A stretch of 64,000 bases of DNA, from positions 14,021,001-14,085,000 of the forward strand of contig NC_088327.1 in the NCBI RefSeq assembly GCF_036884655.1. The letters are read 5' to 3'. This document shows, piece by piece, positions 11,350 to 24,688 of this stretch. A program made the translations under genes and the position numbers. The notes beneath the pieces are model-generated. The model was given only the letters and a program-made list of their open reading frames with translations, did no database searches and was not told the origin of the DNA. This DNA is from Musa acuminata AAA Group (Eukaryota; Streptophyta; Magnoliopsida; Zingiberales; Musaceae). Position 1 is the first letter of the stretch; every line of letters begins with the position of its first letter.

Positions 11350-14300
11350 TTAAACGAAAAACTTCTTAAGGTTCTGGACGTTCCATGTTCTCGACAAAGA
11401 AGAAACGTCCATTGTCGCGAGCCGGTATGTACCCGGTCGGATCACCTCGATGACCCGATAAGGTCCTTCCCATTTGGGGGCCAACTTCCCCCTCTCTCGG
11501 GTCGGGTCGCTGACTTCGGTCTTTCGTAGGACTAGGTCGCTTAACTTAATTGGTCGGGGTCGTACCTTCTTGTTGTAGACCCTTGCGACGGCCCTTTTAT
11601 AAGAGAGGGCCTTCACGTGTGCGTCGGTGCGTCACTCCTCGAGCACGTCGAGGCTGACTCGGAGTCATTCGTTCGAGACCTTCTAGTCATAGCCTCCTGT
11701 CCGAAGGGTGGCAATGGCTACCTCGGGCGGCAGGACAGCTTCGGTTCTGAACACAAGGCTGTAAGGGGACTCTCCAGTCGCGGTCTTGGGGGTGGTGCGT
11801 AGCGACCATAAGACGCTCGGGAGCTCGTCCGTCCAAGCCGATCGGGCTGCGAATACCCTTCTTTTGAGTCCGTCCAGAATGGACCGATTGGTTACCTCTG
11901 CTAGCCCGTTCGTCTGAGGGTAAGCCATCGAGCTGAACCTTAGCTGGATTCCGTGGTTCGCGCAGAACTCCCGGAACCTCCTACCGGCGAACTGGGGCCC
12001 ATTGTCGGTGATGATGGTTTTGAGCAAGCCAAACCGAGTCACCAGGTTCCTCCATACGAACTTTTTTATTTGCCGCTCCGTGATCGTCGCCAGTGGTTCT
12101 GCCTCGACCCACTTTGTGAAATAATCCACACCCACGACGATGTAATTTTCGCTGCCCCGAGGCTGGGGGGAAAGGGCCGAGCAGGTCCAGACCCTATTGC
12201 GCGAATGGCCATGCGCAGTCGATGGGGGTGAGCGGGACCGCGGGCTGCCGGGGTGTGCGGGCGTGTTCTTGGCACGAACTACACCGTTGCACGTGGGCCT
12301 TCACGTCCCGACACATGGTCGGCTAGTAGTAGCCTTGGCGAAGTATTTTGTGTGCCAGGGTTCGCCCGCCGATGTGTTCCCCGCAGATTCCCTCATGGAC
12401 CTCAACCAGAACTGTCTAAACTTCGTCAGGCTCCAAGCACCAAAGGAGGGGGTATGTGAAAGACCGCTTGTAGAGCCGTCCACCCACCTCGGTATACCAC
12501 GCATGCGTGCGACGCAGGCGCCGGGCCGTCGCTTTGTCGGGCGGAAGAGTCCCGTCCCGTTTGAAGCGCAGCAATTCTTGTACCCAGGTGGTAGGTGCGC
12601 CACCCGAGGTTGCCGCTGTGATTTCGATGGCACGGGCAGGCAGCTCCTCGACCTCGGACCCGAATTCGGGGGCTGGCTTTGATGCCAGTTTAGCTAGCAC
12701 GTCGGCTCGCTCGTTTTCTCCCCTCGGGATGTTAGATAATGTAAAATGAGGGAACTTAGCGGTCAGGTTCTTTACCTGTGCTAGGTACTTCGCCATGGTC
12801 GGGTCCCGGGCCTCGTATCCCTCGCGGAGTTGCTCGGCTACCAGCTGCGAGTCGGTGAGGACGCGGATGGCGACCACCTGCATCTCGAGGGCCAACCTGA
12901 GTTCTGCTAGGAGCGCCTCGTATTCCGCCTCATTGTTAGTGGCCTAGAACCCGAAGCGGAGGGAACGCTCGAACGACCGCCCATCGGGAGCTTGCAACAC
13001 CAGCCCCGGGCCGGTGCCTTTTGAGTTGGCTGATCCGTCGACGTGCAGGACCCAGGCCTCGGGAGGTTGTTCGAGACCTTCGTCCCCGATTTGGGTTAAT
13101 TCTGCGATAAAGTCGGCCACGGACTGGGCTTTGATAGCGGTCCTGGGCACGTATTGTATGTCATGCTCGCCGAGCTCCACCGCCCATTTGAGAAGACGTC
13201 CTGCAACATCAAATTTAGACAAGATCTGCCGAAGCGGCTGGTCAGTAATGACCTCCACCGGATGAGCCTGGAAGTAGGGGCGTAGCTTCCGGGCAGACAG
13301 CACGAGCGCAAGTGCCAGCTTCTCGATTGGTGGGTATCGTTCTTCGGGCCCATTCAAGACGTGGCTGGCATAGTAGACTGGAAGCTGTTCGCCGAAATTT
13401 TCCTTGACCAGGACGGAACTGACTGCGTGCTGGGAGGCAACCATGTAGATGCCTAGCTTCTCCCCCGGAGAGACTGAGGCAAGTCGGGGGAGGTTGGCCA
13501 AGTGTTGCTTCATTTGCTTGAGGGCTTCCTCGCATTCTTCCGTCCACTGAAAATTTTTCGGGTTCTTCAATGCTCTGAAGAAGGGGAGGCAGCGATCACC
13601 TGATCGGGCAAGGAAACGGGACATGGCGACAAGCCTCCCATTAAGGCATTGTAGGTCTTTGATCATCTGAGGTGACTGCATATTGATGATCGCCTGGACT
13701 TTCTTCGGGTTGGCGTCAATTCCTCTTTCGTGTATGATGAACCCGAGGAACTTTCCCGAGGTAACGCCGAAGGCGCACTTCGCGGGGTTGAGCCTCATGT
13801 CGTACTTGCGCAGCGTGGCGAACACCTCGGCCAGATCAGCCAGGTGGGCTCCCGCCTCTTGGCTTTTGACAATCATGTCGTCGACGTAAACTTCCATGTT
13901 CCGCCCGATCTGGTGGGCGAACATCTTGTTTACGGTTCTCTGGTATGTAGCCCCGGCGTTCTTCAATCCGAAGAGCATGACCTTGTAGAAGTAGACCCCT
14001 TGATCGGTGAGGAAGGTCGTATGCTCTTGGTCTTCGGGTGCCATTCTGATCTGGTTGTATCCCGAGAAGGCGTCCATAAACAAGAGGCGGGTGTGTCCGG
14101 CCGTAGCGTCGACCAACTGGTCGACTTTTGGAAGGGGATAGCAATCCTTCGGGCATGCATTGTTGAGACTGGTGTAATCAACGCACATCCTCCAGCTTCC
14201 ATTAGCTTTCTTGACGAGGACTACATTGGATAGCCATTGTGGGTATCTAGCTTCTTCTATGAAGTCCGACGCCAGAAGTCGGCCCACTTCTTCCCGTATG

Positions 14301-16687
14301 GCCAACTGCCGATCAGGGGCCTGCCGTCTAGGTTTTTGTTTTACCGGGCGGGCGTCGGGTGAGATATTGAGGTGATGCTGCGCTACCTCCGGGTCGACGC
14401 CCGTCATGTTAGAGGGCGACCAAGCGAAGACGTCGGCATTCTTCTGTAGGAGGCCGACGAGCTGTCTTCGTTCTTGCTCGGGTAGCTCCGACCCGATCTT
14501 AACCGTTTGCTCCGGCCGATCCTGTAGCAGCGGCACGTCGATGGTGGACCCCCTCGGCTCAGGATGGGAGGCTGGCTTCTTCGCCTCTTGGAGGTCCGCC
14601 AACGGTGGTTCGATCCTGGCCCTCTTGTGTAATGAAACGGCGGTCAGGTAGCAGCGCTTGGATTCTCGGGGACTTCCTACGACCTCTCCGGTCCCAGCGT
14701 GGGTCGGGAACTTCACAGTCTGGTAGTAGGTTGAGACGATGGCTCTGATTTTGTTGAGGGTCGGCCGGCCGAGAATGGCGTTGTATGCAGCGGGGAGGTC
14801 GATTACCAGGAAGGTGGTCATCATTGTCTTCGACCTCGGCGGGGCTCCCAGGGTCAAGGGTAAAGTGATCGCCCCTAGCGGCGAGATTGAATCACCGGTG
14901 AATCCGGTGAGTGCCGAGAATATCGGCTTCATGTTGTCTCCGGATAAGCCGAGCTTTTGGAAGGCGTCGAAGTAGAGTATGTCGGCCGAGCTCCCGGTAT
15001 CGACCATGATCCTCCTTACTTGTGCATTGGCTATTCTGGCCAATATCACGAGCGCATCGTCGTGCTCGGTTTGTTCGGATGTCCCGGCCAGGAAGGTGAT
15101 ATTAGGCTCGGGCCCGTGCTTGGGAGCTTCGGCCGGAGCGGCTCTGGCGTACGCCTTTCTTCTGGTCATAGAATCCTCGCCAGATGCGGGGCCGCCAGCT
15201 ATTACGTCGATGTGTCGTTTGATAGGACCCTCCGGGCGTGGTGAAAGTTCCTTGTCCAGCCGAAGGTACTGGCCGAGGTGTCCCCTATGAATGAGCTCCT
15301 CAATTTGCCTTTTCAACTCCCGACACTGTTCAGTGTCATGCCCATGTTGCCGGTGGAAGCGACAGTACTTCGATTGGTCCGCCAGCGCCCGCGGACTCCT
15401 CATCGGGTAAGGCTCTTTGAGCAGTCCCTTCTCCCTTATGTGGAGGAATATTTCCGTTCGGGACGAGTTTAAGGCGGGGAGAGGGGGCCTCGATGCTGGC
15501 GGGTCGGATCTGTCTAACCGACGTCGAGACGCAGCGGGTTGCTGCTGCCGGGGCGGCTCCGGCTTGACCCTTTTGTGCTCTTCGCGCTTCCCGGCCATCC
15601 ATGTCTCTGCGGCGACGAACTGGCTCGCCCGCTGGAGCATCTCGGGTACCGTCATGGGGGGTCGCTCCACTAGAGACCAGAAGAACCTGGAGGGCCGCAG
15701 GCCTATCATGAACGTCTGTATCAATAGAGAAGGGTGAGCGTCTGAGAGTCCTCGGATCTGCGTCGTAAAACGGTTTACGAAGTGGGAGAGGGGCTCGTCC
15801 TCCCTTTGGTAGAGTCCGAGGAGCAACGCCACGGACGGCTTCGGACGGGCGTAGGCCAGGAAGTTGAGCTCGAAGTCTCGAGCGAGCTAGTCGAAGGAAG
15901 AGATGGTCCCGGTCTTCAGGCTGCTGTACCATGCGCGGGCCAGTCCCCTCAAGGTCGTTGGGAACGCCCTGCACATCAAGGCGTCAGAAGTCCCATATAG
16001 CACCATTTGGGCGCGAAACACGGCCATGTGATCCGCGGGGTCAGTGGCGCCATCATAGGCGTCCAGGGATTGGAGCCAGAAGTGTGGTGGAATCACTTGA
16101 CCTTGTATTTCGGGTGCGAACGGTGACCCTTGGTATCCGTCTGCCCCGAGCTCCCCCTTTGACCTGCGAACCTCCTACTGTACTTCGTCGAGGCGTTGAT
16201 TGAAGAGGCGCAACTGGGCTCGCCGGGCGTTCGTCGAGTCCGCGGGTGGCACCTCAGGCTCTGGGCGACTCGACGTGCCTTCCGCCTCTCGGTCCCCGAG
16301 CTGGGCCGTTCAGTTTCGAGGCGAAATTGGGCGCTCGGGGAGTGGCGCATGCGTCCGGGCAGGGGGCTCACGCTGTTGCAAAGGCTGGGTTGCATGTGGG
16401 GGCGTCGGTTGGGAGACGAGCGGGATGATAGTCTGCATCACGCCCGCCAGCGCTCGGACTTGGTGAGCGAGATCGTGGAAGGCTTCGGGCGAAACAGGCG
16501 GCGGGCCAACGAGGACGTCGGGTGGCGACAAACCCGGGTCGTTGAACAGCCGCCAGTAGCACTCCGATGTCATGGCAGGGCGTTCGTCGTGGGGTTCATC
16601 ACGCAAGGGATGTTCTTCTGGGGTGTTGACCGGACGCGACCCCATGGCTGCGGGTTCGCCAGAGTGGATCTGCTGATCGCTCGACAT
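11350..16687 (-). pseudogene. gag-pro-pol of Tat element 1, degenerate
   Basis: One reading frame can be followed from the gag ATG at 16687 to about 12150, interrupted by stops. The longest open part (15832-12944, 962 residues) holds gag, a C-x2-H-x4-H-x4-C knuckle at residues 157-170, protease DTGSS at 278-282, RT motif A with D587, YVDD at 649-652, and a first RNase H whose catalytic Asp is lost (tether-like). A second RNase H with D932 then continues past a stop. Integrase follows at 12400-11683, with TDNG and the catalytic Glu, then a GPY-type C-terminal domain at 11616-11350. Stops: TGA 16310, TAG 16175, TAG 15887, TAG 12944, TAG 12416, TAG 12323, TAG 12194, TAG 11683, TGA 11665, TGA 11632 (lowest coordinate of each). 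One frameshift lies near 12145. The element cannot act on its own. Confidence 0.92.
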
Positions 16688-16691
16688 TCGA

Positions 16692-16711
16692 CCCTCCTTC
16701 TAGCGCCAAAA
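16692..16711 (-). other. Primer-binding-site-like region of Tat element 1
   Basis: On the minus strand the LTR is followed by TTTTGGCGCTAGAAGGAGGG. A TGG-starting stretch next to the 5' LTR is the expected position. I cannot assign the tRNA. Element 2 has a closely related site. Confidence 0.6.
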
Positions 16712-17330
16712 TGTTGCGGGAAATAACTGTAAGCCGTGGCCTCGGGGCCGATGCGGCTTGGTTCGGGTCCGAATGCGGGGGGATCTCGCGCAGCGTTCCT
16801 CGGGATAGCCGGGGTGGCCGGTTGCAATGGTCCGGGCGGGACGTTGCGTGTGGAGCGAAGCCTTGCCGCGACGCCGGGAAGGTGCGACCTCGCCTTTGTT
16901 CCTGCACACAGGTCGGGTCGGAAGCTCGGCCCGACCCCTCCGACGATCAAGTTAGATGATGTGGAAGGGAGTTTTTCTAGTGAAGAAGTGTCCCCTCCCT
17001 TCGTTTAGAACTCGGGGATATTTATAGGGTAGTTTAGCGTTACCTGATATGCTTGCCTGCGGGAGGCAGGATCGTACCTCTGATGGCGTCTGACATTGCT
17101 ATTGACGTTGCGTGGGGAACCGACTTATCACAGGGTATGGGCGAGGGTCGGTTGTCGTCCTCCTCTGCCTCGGTCAAGCGCATGGGGTCAGACAGCGATG
17201 AAGTCGTTGTCTGAGAGCGGATGACATCAGGGCGTGTCGAGTCAGTATTATTGCTCTCCTCCTCGGGCAGAGTGGCGCCCAGGTGAGGCTGACATCGTGA
17301 CATATCATGTCGCCATTATTACCCCTATCA
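16712..17330 (-). repeat. 5' LTR of Tat element 1
   Basis: Begins TGTTGCGGG and ends CCCCTATCA on the plus strand, followed by the target duplicate ACATG. The TATA box corresponds to 17027-17019 on the minus strand. It is 619 bp against 618 bp for its partner. Confidence 0.95.
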
Positions 17331-19987
17331 ACATGTAAGGAGGTATCGGCCATAAAGAAATAATCTTGGATCAGCGTCGAGCTGTTTGTCCCATTTACAA
17401 ACGCATCTATGACCAAGAATATGAAGTCAAAAGTAACTCTTTGGATGCACGCCTTGCCAAACCCACTAAGCCACTTGAGGTGGTTAAATTTTATGCAAAC
17501 AAATAAAAAAATGCATGGCTGGATTCACGTTTCAATCACGTGCTTTTTTTTATTTTCTGATAGGCTGGCAAGGGGACCATGAAGAGACAGTGGCCATTGA
17601 GAAGATAAGAGTCCACATCATAAGCTGCAATAAAAAGGTACATGTGGGAATAATGTAGCAAGTGGCCAATTCACGTTGGTGGTCCAACCAACCCTTGAAA
17701 TATCATTCATGTAGGGTCAAGATGGAAAAGGATTTAATAATTATATTTAACATAAAATGGGAAAAAAATATTTTAAATTTGTTTTAATATCAATGAATAA
17801 TATTTTTTGTGATATAGAGAATTTTTCGGGTCATGTCTTATTCTATTATTTTTGGTTATATATGATAAGTTAAATTTTTTTTCTTTCTTTCTCATCCTTA
17901 TTTATATTTCTGATCCTCAATTTGTGGTCATGTCTACCTCATTGTCTATCGCTACTCTCAATAACGAGATAAATAAATGATAAATCGATGTAAAATATTA
18001 TTATTTCTTTCATAAATGAGTATTTTTAAATTCGATTTAATATCAGTGAGTAATATTTTTTGTGATGTAGAGACCCTAATAACACATAATAAAAAGCAGT
18101 AATATCCTTTTTTTTTCTCTATGACTCTACGTAAATAATCTATGAAAATATATTTACTTTATAAAATCCTAGTGATGAGTCTCGTTCCTCCATCTTTAAG
18201 ATACTTGTACGTAAAAATCGATTACGTGAAGAAATAAAAAAATCCTTTCGATTTAAGAAAAAAAAGAAAATTCCTCGTTCGAGTATGAAAGAAATATTTT
18301 ATGATTTAATATTTATTTAATTTATATATATTGGGTCAAAGAGGAAGATTGAGATAAAAGATGAAAATAATTGTTTGATATTGATGTGAGAGGTGTATAA
18401 AGATATTTAGGTTAAAAATAAGTGAACCTTTAATTTGATCCCATTGTTGAGTTACGGTGTTTCACGTTTCAAGTCTTCTCTGGCCAACTTATTATAAGAC
18501 CTCCAAGAATCCATAAACTATGTTGCATGTGACCTGATATTATTATAGGAGCAGGCTTCTCGGACTCATAAAATTAATTATTATTATGAAAATATAAAAT
18601 TTAATTTAATTTAATGTTCCGATACTATTGTCTTGATTCCCACGCCGTGGTATTGAGTCCAAGGCAACATCGGTCTTAAATTAATGCTGAATTGTGGATA
18701 TAGAATGTCTACTTGTATTATTTATCTCATTTATTGTAATGCATTGTTATTATCGTCTATCGTAAATGTAATCAAGCAACAAATTGGGATGCTTTTAAGA
18801 AAACGAGATCGGATAAATGTAACTTTGTATGGGAGGATCCCTCTCCTCCGATTAAGTCTTTTAATAGAATTGTTAGATCTTAATAGATGATTTTTTTTAT
18901 ATTAAATATATATATATATAAGAGAGGGTATTATCTTATTTTGAGCATTCAAATGCTCACCGTAATATTTTGATATAAAAAAACTCATCATATTAATAGA
19001 TGATCAATTAATTTTTTATTTTCTAGTGAATATTTCAGTAATGAATACAGGCTGGCATCTTCTTTGCAAAGGTTGTCATGTGAGCTTGTGGATGCATCGT
19101 CCAATTCATATGTCACATGACATGACACATTCTTTTTTTTTTTTGGGTGGTGCTTAATGGTTATTTTGTATTGACAACTAATGATTGACCAATTTGCTCA
19201 CTTTATTCCTTTGGATATGAACTGTTCATGTTCAATATCTTCATCTTGATGCCTTGACTTTTTCTTGACCTTTATTTGTTTATTCAAATAATGTGTGAAT
19301 TATTCTTATGAATCATAGTAATAAAACCTGGACCGAACCGATCGGACGACAATGAAGGGATCATTTGAACTTAAAAAATATTTTAAAACCATTAATATTT
19401 TTGTTTACTATCGTCCATATTTAAAATTTTTTGGTGATAAGGTCTTGCAATTATAAAAACGAGAAAGAAAGAAAACCACTCTCTCTTCTCGACATGTTTG
19501 CTTCGTCTCCATCGTTCACTTTCATTAAATTAAAAATTTTATAATATTGTTTATATTTTTTATACTTCTATATAATATATATTTTTAACTTTATTTCATC
19601 TATTTAAAAATATTAAATCTATGATCCAATCACATTATATATATATATATAATATAGTATAGTATTTTCTTGAAAATATCCTTTTTTTTTTAGTTTTTTG
19701 AAAAGTTCCCTCATCCTTGCAACCTTTAGTATCATTAAGGCATCAACCACCTTTGTCCTTACTATTGTCTATTGATGCCGAGGTATCACTAAAGCACCGC
19801 TATAAGGCCCTTACTCTCACCCTCACCTTTATCTCCCTTATAATCGAAATTGTTATTATTTTCCTCGTCACTTCCGTAGGAGTGCATCCTCAACCCTCTC
19901 TTTTATCTTATAGATTCAAGCTTCTCATGCTATATCCTATCCTCTTCCATTGGTTAATCAGGGGAGCATAATATAATACTTCGACTA

Positions 19988-20030
19988 GTCCCACGTTAGA
20001 AGTGGGTAAGACTATGATTAACTTATAAAT
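19988..20030 (+). promoter_or_regulatory. USE-like plus TATA motif pair, copy 1
   Basis: GTCCCACGTTA at 19988-19998 resembles the plant snRNA upstream sequence element RTCCCACATCG. TTATAAAT begins at 20023, 24 bp after it, which is the spacing of Pol III snRNA promoters. No known RNA is recognised downstream, so the call is tentative. Confidence 0.3.
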
Positions 20031-20193
20031 CAACTTCAGCATAATTATTTTGATCAACGATTTAGGTCAAGTAAAATTGATGGATCAATTAGCTTACCAA
20101 GTTTAAGTCGTGATATTTGACATGAAAGCTGACATAATATTTAAGCACGAGGACGTTAAGTCCTTAAATAAAAAAAATCATAATAATAGTTTA

Positions 20194-20234
20194 GTCTCAC
20201 ATCGGAAACAGGTAGGACTAAGATTGACTTATAA
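20194..20234 (+). promoter_or_regulatory. USE-like plus TATA motif pair, copy 2
   Basis: GTCTCACATCG at 20194-20204 is followed after 24 bp by TTATAA at 20229. The surrounding 150-200 bp resemble copy 1, so the two form an imperfect direct duplication. No RNA product is recognised. Confidence 0.3.
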
Positions 20235-20640
20235 GGGTTTGTTGAGCGTTTTATTTTTAAAATTGACTTATTAAGGGTTTATTAAGTATATTACTATCAA
20301 TATTTTAATCAGTGGTTTAGGTCAATGAAGTTGATAGATTAGTTAACCCATGGTCATGATATAGTGGTTTTGAAATGAAGTTGATAGATTAGTTAGCTTA
20401 TCAAGCTCGTGTCATGATACATAGCAACTCAAGAAGGAGGTGTAGGTAAGGCATGATGTAATGGGTCATAGGTTATGTGAGGGAGGAAAGAGGGGAAGCC
20501 CTACCTTGGTTGCCTCCTTCCCTTCCAAAGTCAATAACTACGATGCGACGAAGGGTATCAGGGAAAATAAAATGACTATAATTTCAAGGAATGGATATTA
20601 TGGGTCATGTGAAGGATTTTGTTTTGGATGAACATCTTGG

Positions 20641-21449
20641 TTATCAGCATATAGGGTTGTGCACCATCGAGGGAGAATTCTAAGTGTAGGTACTAGTGAA
20701 TGCGGAGGGCTTGATCATACAAAGGTATGATAAAAGCAATTGAATAAGCGAACATTGCTACCAAGGAGGAAAATAGAATCGACGTGAGCTTTGCAATATT
20801 ATAATGAAGGTCATACATGAGAGTTACAATTATCTTTTTATCAACCAAGGGGAATTGCTCGAAAGACAATGAGTCCAAAAGGATGTAGCTACCTAGAACA
20901 AAGCATGTGTTAGGTAGAATGGAGGTGAACTTAAGGGAAGAGGCCAAGAAATTTTGTAAGACCAGTGTCAACAGACTTCTTAAATAGTCAAGAGTGGGGA
21001 TTTCGGGTTAATGCAAGAGTGCTCGACCAATGAACGAAATAGGCAGTACGCAATGCTGTACATTTTCTACTCATAGGAGTAAGTAGTAGAAACAAATAAT
21101 ATAAAAGATGGTATAATCCTAGAGGTGACAAAACTATTGGAGATTTGCTTTAAGTCAGAGTGAAAATTTACACTTTTTAGGCAAAACTTCCTGCATTTTG
21201 AAAGTTTGATAGTAATGAGAATACGAATTGCAGTAACTAATTCAATACAAAGAGTGCAAACACTTTGAGTGCTTCAAAAGTGTGGACAAAGAGCAAGCGA
21301 AGGCTAATAACATGCTCGATATATAGAGTACAACTCTCGAGGAAGCGGGCAAAATTAAGTAAACTTTTTCTTCTTAACTCTTAAGAGAATGTGTGAAATT
21401 AAGTTTCATAGTTCTCTTATCTATCCATCAGAGGAGCTTTGTGCTAGTC
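20641..21449 (+). mobile_element. Fragment of the retroelement family also present at 43.7-47.0 kb
   Basis: Short blocks match the reverse complement of 43.9-45.0 kb, for example the segments around 20730-20800 against 44850-44915 and 21290-21430 against 43970-44120. No coding domain is recognised. It probably is a non-autonomous element remnant. Confidence 0.45.
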
Positions 21450-23052
21450 ATATGTGCCCCGTAAGCCAGTCATGTGAGTGATGACACATGTGACATGACA
21501 CACTCTTTTTGCTTATTATTATTATTATTATATTTTCTCACTTTATATATATATATATATATTGTGATGTTCATGGATGAGAATCGGATCGTGATAAGAT
21601 TACAATAATGAGACTGATTTGTCTTTAAACACATACCTTAAATAATCTCTAGGTTACTCGAGAGGGACATCGAGATAATCGGACAGACTGGTATACTGTA
21701 TACTTGTTCATATGATGGAGGCGGTTTGTCTCACAGCTACTCGTGTGGGGACACTAGGGATATAGTGCATGTGCTCATTGGAGAATAAGTTCACTTATTG
21801 ATCTGCTCACAAAATGTTGGATGGTTGATGATACCTCATTGTCAGACAACAATTCCGTTATCCTAGTGGTGTATTTGGTCTTTAGACTTGAGACACCAAG
21901 GATATCTTGTATGATTACTCTACTCTTTGATACTAGACTTATAGGCCTGAAAGTTTTAGATCTAGCACAATCGGTCATCGGGAGTGGCAATCAATCTTAC
22001 GAGGGCTATTGAGTGTTGATAAGGATTATTCGCTCTCAGTGTCATGAGAGAAATATCTCATGTGTTCTTGCTCAGACAAATTCCTAGCTGGGGTTATTCG
22101 GATTGAGAGGGAAAGAGTTCTCCGAGAGAATCTAATTAGAGCAAGACTCGAGTAGAAACTATATGGGCCTGACAACACCATACTCGATATATGGTATTTT
22201 GGGTATTAGATGGATTAGGAACTATAGGTACACAGTAACTGAAGACAAATAGGTCCAAAGGATTATATTCCCCTATATCATTTGAGAACTGCGACATAGT
22301 GGTATAATACGTTCGTAGTCGATGAATTGAGTGAATTATTATGAAGATAATAATTCACTGAGCTAGAAGGAATTCTAACAAGTATGACTCACGGCCAACT
22401 CGATATTGGGCCTTGAGGTTTACACACATATGATAGGTATCATAACGGATAGACATTTAGATATAAGATATCTGTTGGAACCCCTATTTTATTGGATATC
22501 CAATAAGTCCCTAAATTATTGGATCCTATGAGATTCAATAAGAGCTAATGAGATTATTAGATAGAGATCCACTAATATAAAAGGCTTGGGTGGTTGGTTG
22601 AAGATCCAGTACCCAATAAGGCAAGATCTATTATGGTTAAGTTGATATGGGGTCTCTATAAATATGAGGGAACTAAAGGGCCATAGGTTAGGTCTTTTTT
22701 GGTTGCTACCTCTTATTCTCATATCTCCTTCTCCTCCTTAACCAACAGGCCCTATTTGGGACATGTCGAGATTTGGGCAGTGATTCGAGAAGTGTCTTTG
22801 TAGACCCTATCATGTGGATCAATGCTAAAGAGGAGGATAGTTGACCTCCTTCATCCTTTCCCATAGATATATTGGAATTCATGGATATACGATCTCCCTA
22901 GATAATACAGCTATCTCATATGTGATTTTCGGTTTCACAGGTTTTTGCGCACAAATCTTCGCACGATAACAAACACTTTTTTTTTTGAAATCTAAAAATT
23001 TTGTTTATGTTCTTCTATTGTGCTTGTGATGTCACCTCTAAAATTTCCTACA
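21450..23052 (-). repeat. LTR-like sequence, inverted copy
   Basis: Related along its length to the LTR-like sequence at 23151-24801 but in the opposite orientation. Its 5' end on the minus strand reads TGTAGGAAATTTTAG at 23052. Matching landmarks include GTGAGTGATGACAC near 21475 and GGAGATCGTATATCC near 22890 on the minus strand. It is diverged and has no coding capacity. Confidence 0.65.
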
Positions 23053-23150
23053 CTCTACACATGTTCGAAGACCCTTTGATGAAAGTGAAAAATAATAGTT
23101 GTCAAATTCTCACCAATGATGATTGGATCTATCAAAAGTAGACTATCTAT

Positions 23151-24620
23151 TGTTGGAAAATCTTGGGGGCAACATCACATGCGCAGCGGAAGAACAAGAA
23201 AACAAAATCCCTGATTCCCAAAGAGATGTTCGTCGTCGTACGTAGATTGGTGCGTAAAATCCGCGAAACTGAAAAACTGCGTATATAATAGATTGTGTTA
23301 CATAGGGAGATCGTATATCCCTGTTTCCTTGCAGATCTTTAGGAGAGGGTGAAGGAGGTCAAGCGTCCTCCTCTCTAGGGGTGATCCATACAGCAAGGCT
23401 GCGACGACACTCCTCAAAACTTCAGGCCTGCTCTGAGGTGGAGAGGGGAAGGAGAAGATGAGAGGCAAGCAAATGCTCTAGCCTATGAGGCTCTGAATCC
23501 CTCCTATTTATAAAGGTCCCCTGTCAAACCCTAATGGATCCTCCCCTAGTGGGTATTGGATCTGCATCTAATAACCCAAGCCTTTTAGATTAGTGGATCT
23601 CTATCCAATAATCTCTCATGGTCTCTTATTGGATCTCGTCCATGGGATCCAATAATTCAAGGGCTTATTGGATATCCAATAAGACAAGGGCTCCGTCGAA
23701 AATCTCATATCCGAACCTCTACTCATCGCAATGCCTACCATATGTTTGTGACCCTCTAGGCCCAATATCGAGCTGGCCGTGAGTCATACCTGTCAGAACT
23801 CCTTCTAACTCAATGAATTATTATCTCTGTAATAATTCACTCGACTCATCGACTACGGACGTACTAGGCCACTACGTCGTAGTCCCCAGATGATACAGGG
23901 GAATCCAATCCATTAGACCTGTCTGTCCTCAGTTATCGTGTACTTATAATCCCTCTTCCATCTAATATCCCAGAGACAGTATATCGAGCATGGTGTTGTC
24001 AGACCCATACGGTTTCTACTCGAGTCTCGCTCTAATCGGATTCTCCCGGAGAACTCTTTCTCTCTCAACCCGAATGAACCTAGCCAGGGATTTGTCTGAT
24101 CAAGAACACATGAGATATTCCTCTCATGACGCCGAGAGTGGATGATCCTCTATCGACACTCAATAGCCCTCGTAAGGTCGACTACCACTCCCAATGACCA
24201 GCTATACTAGATCTGAGACAGCCAAACCTATAAGTTTGGTATTAAAGAGTGGAGCACTCATACAGGACATCCTTGGTATCTCAAGTCTAATGACCAGATA
24301 AACCACTAGGACTACGGAATCACAGTCTGACAATAAGACATCATCAACCATCCAGCATTCCGTAAGCGGATCAATCAGTGAACTCATTCTCCAATGAACA
24401 CCTGTACTGTATCCCTAGTGTCCCTACACGAGCAGCTATGAGACCAACTGCATCCATGATATGGACGGGTATACAGCACACCAGTCTGTCCGGTTATCAC
24501 GATGTCCCTCTCGAGTAACCTATGACCGGGATTATTTAGGATATGTGTTTAAAGGTGAATCGATCTCATTTTCGTGATCTCATCACGATCCGATTCCCAT
24601 TGCACAAATCCAAGGACATC

Positions 24621-24688
<68 letters not shown>

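Larger units (their letters stand above)
7123..17330 (-). mobile_element. Ty3/gypsy Tat-lineage LTR retrotransposon, complete but inactive
   Basis: Full element of about 10.2 kb, transcribed on the minus strand. It has two ~618-bp LTRs with TG...CA ends and a perfect 5-bp target duplication ACATG at 7118-7122 and 17331-17335. A primer-binding-site-like stretch adjoins the 5' LTR and a polypurine tract adjoins the 3' LTR. Order in element direction: gag, protease, RT, degenerate RNase H, second RNase H, integrase, a gene on the opposite strand, a tandem array, 3' LTR. The second RNase H and the antisense gene place it in the Tat group. Hand count of LTR differences is about 31 substitutions (about 5%), 29 of them transitions. 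Confidence 0.95.
17336..20640. other. AT-rich intergenic DNA (former distal lipoxygenase upstream region)
   Basis: Resumes the sequence interrupted by Tat element 1. A G-box CACGTG is at 17537-17542. From about 17.7 kb it becomes AT-rich and I recognise no gene. Two USE-like/TATA pairs near 20.0 and 20.2 kb are listed separately. Confidence 0.5.

Noticed and set aside
7123..17330. Assignment of element 1 to Copia or to a chromovirus
   Set aside because: RT precedes integrase, a second RNase H is present and there is no chromodomain, which fits Tat instead.
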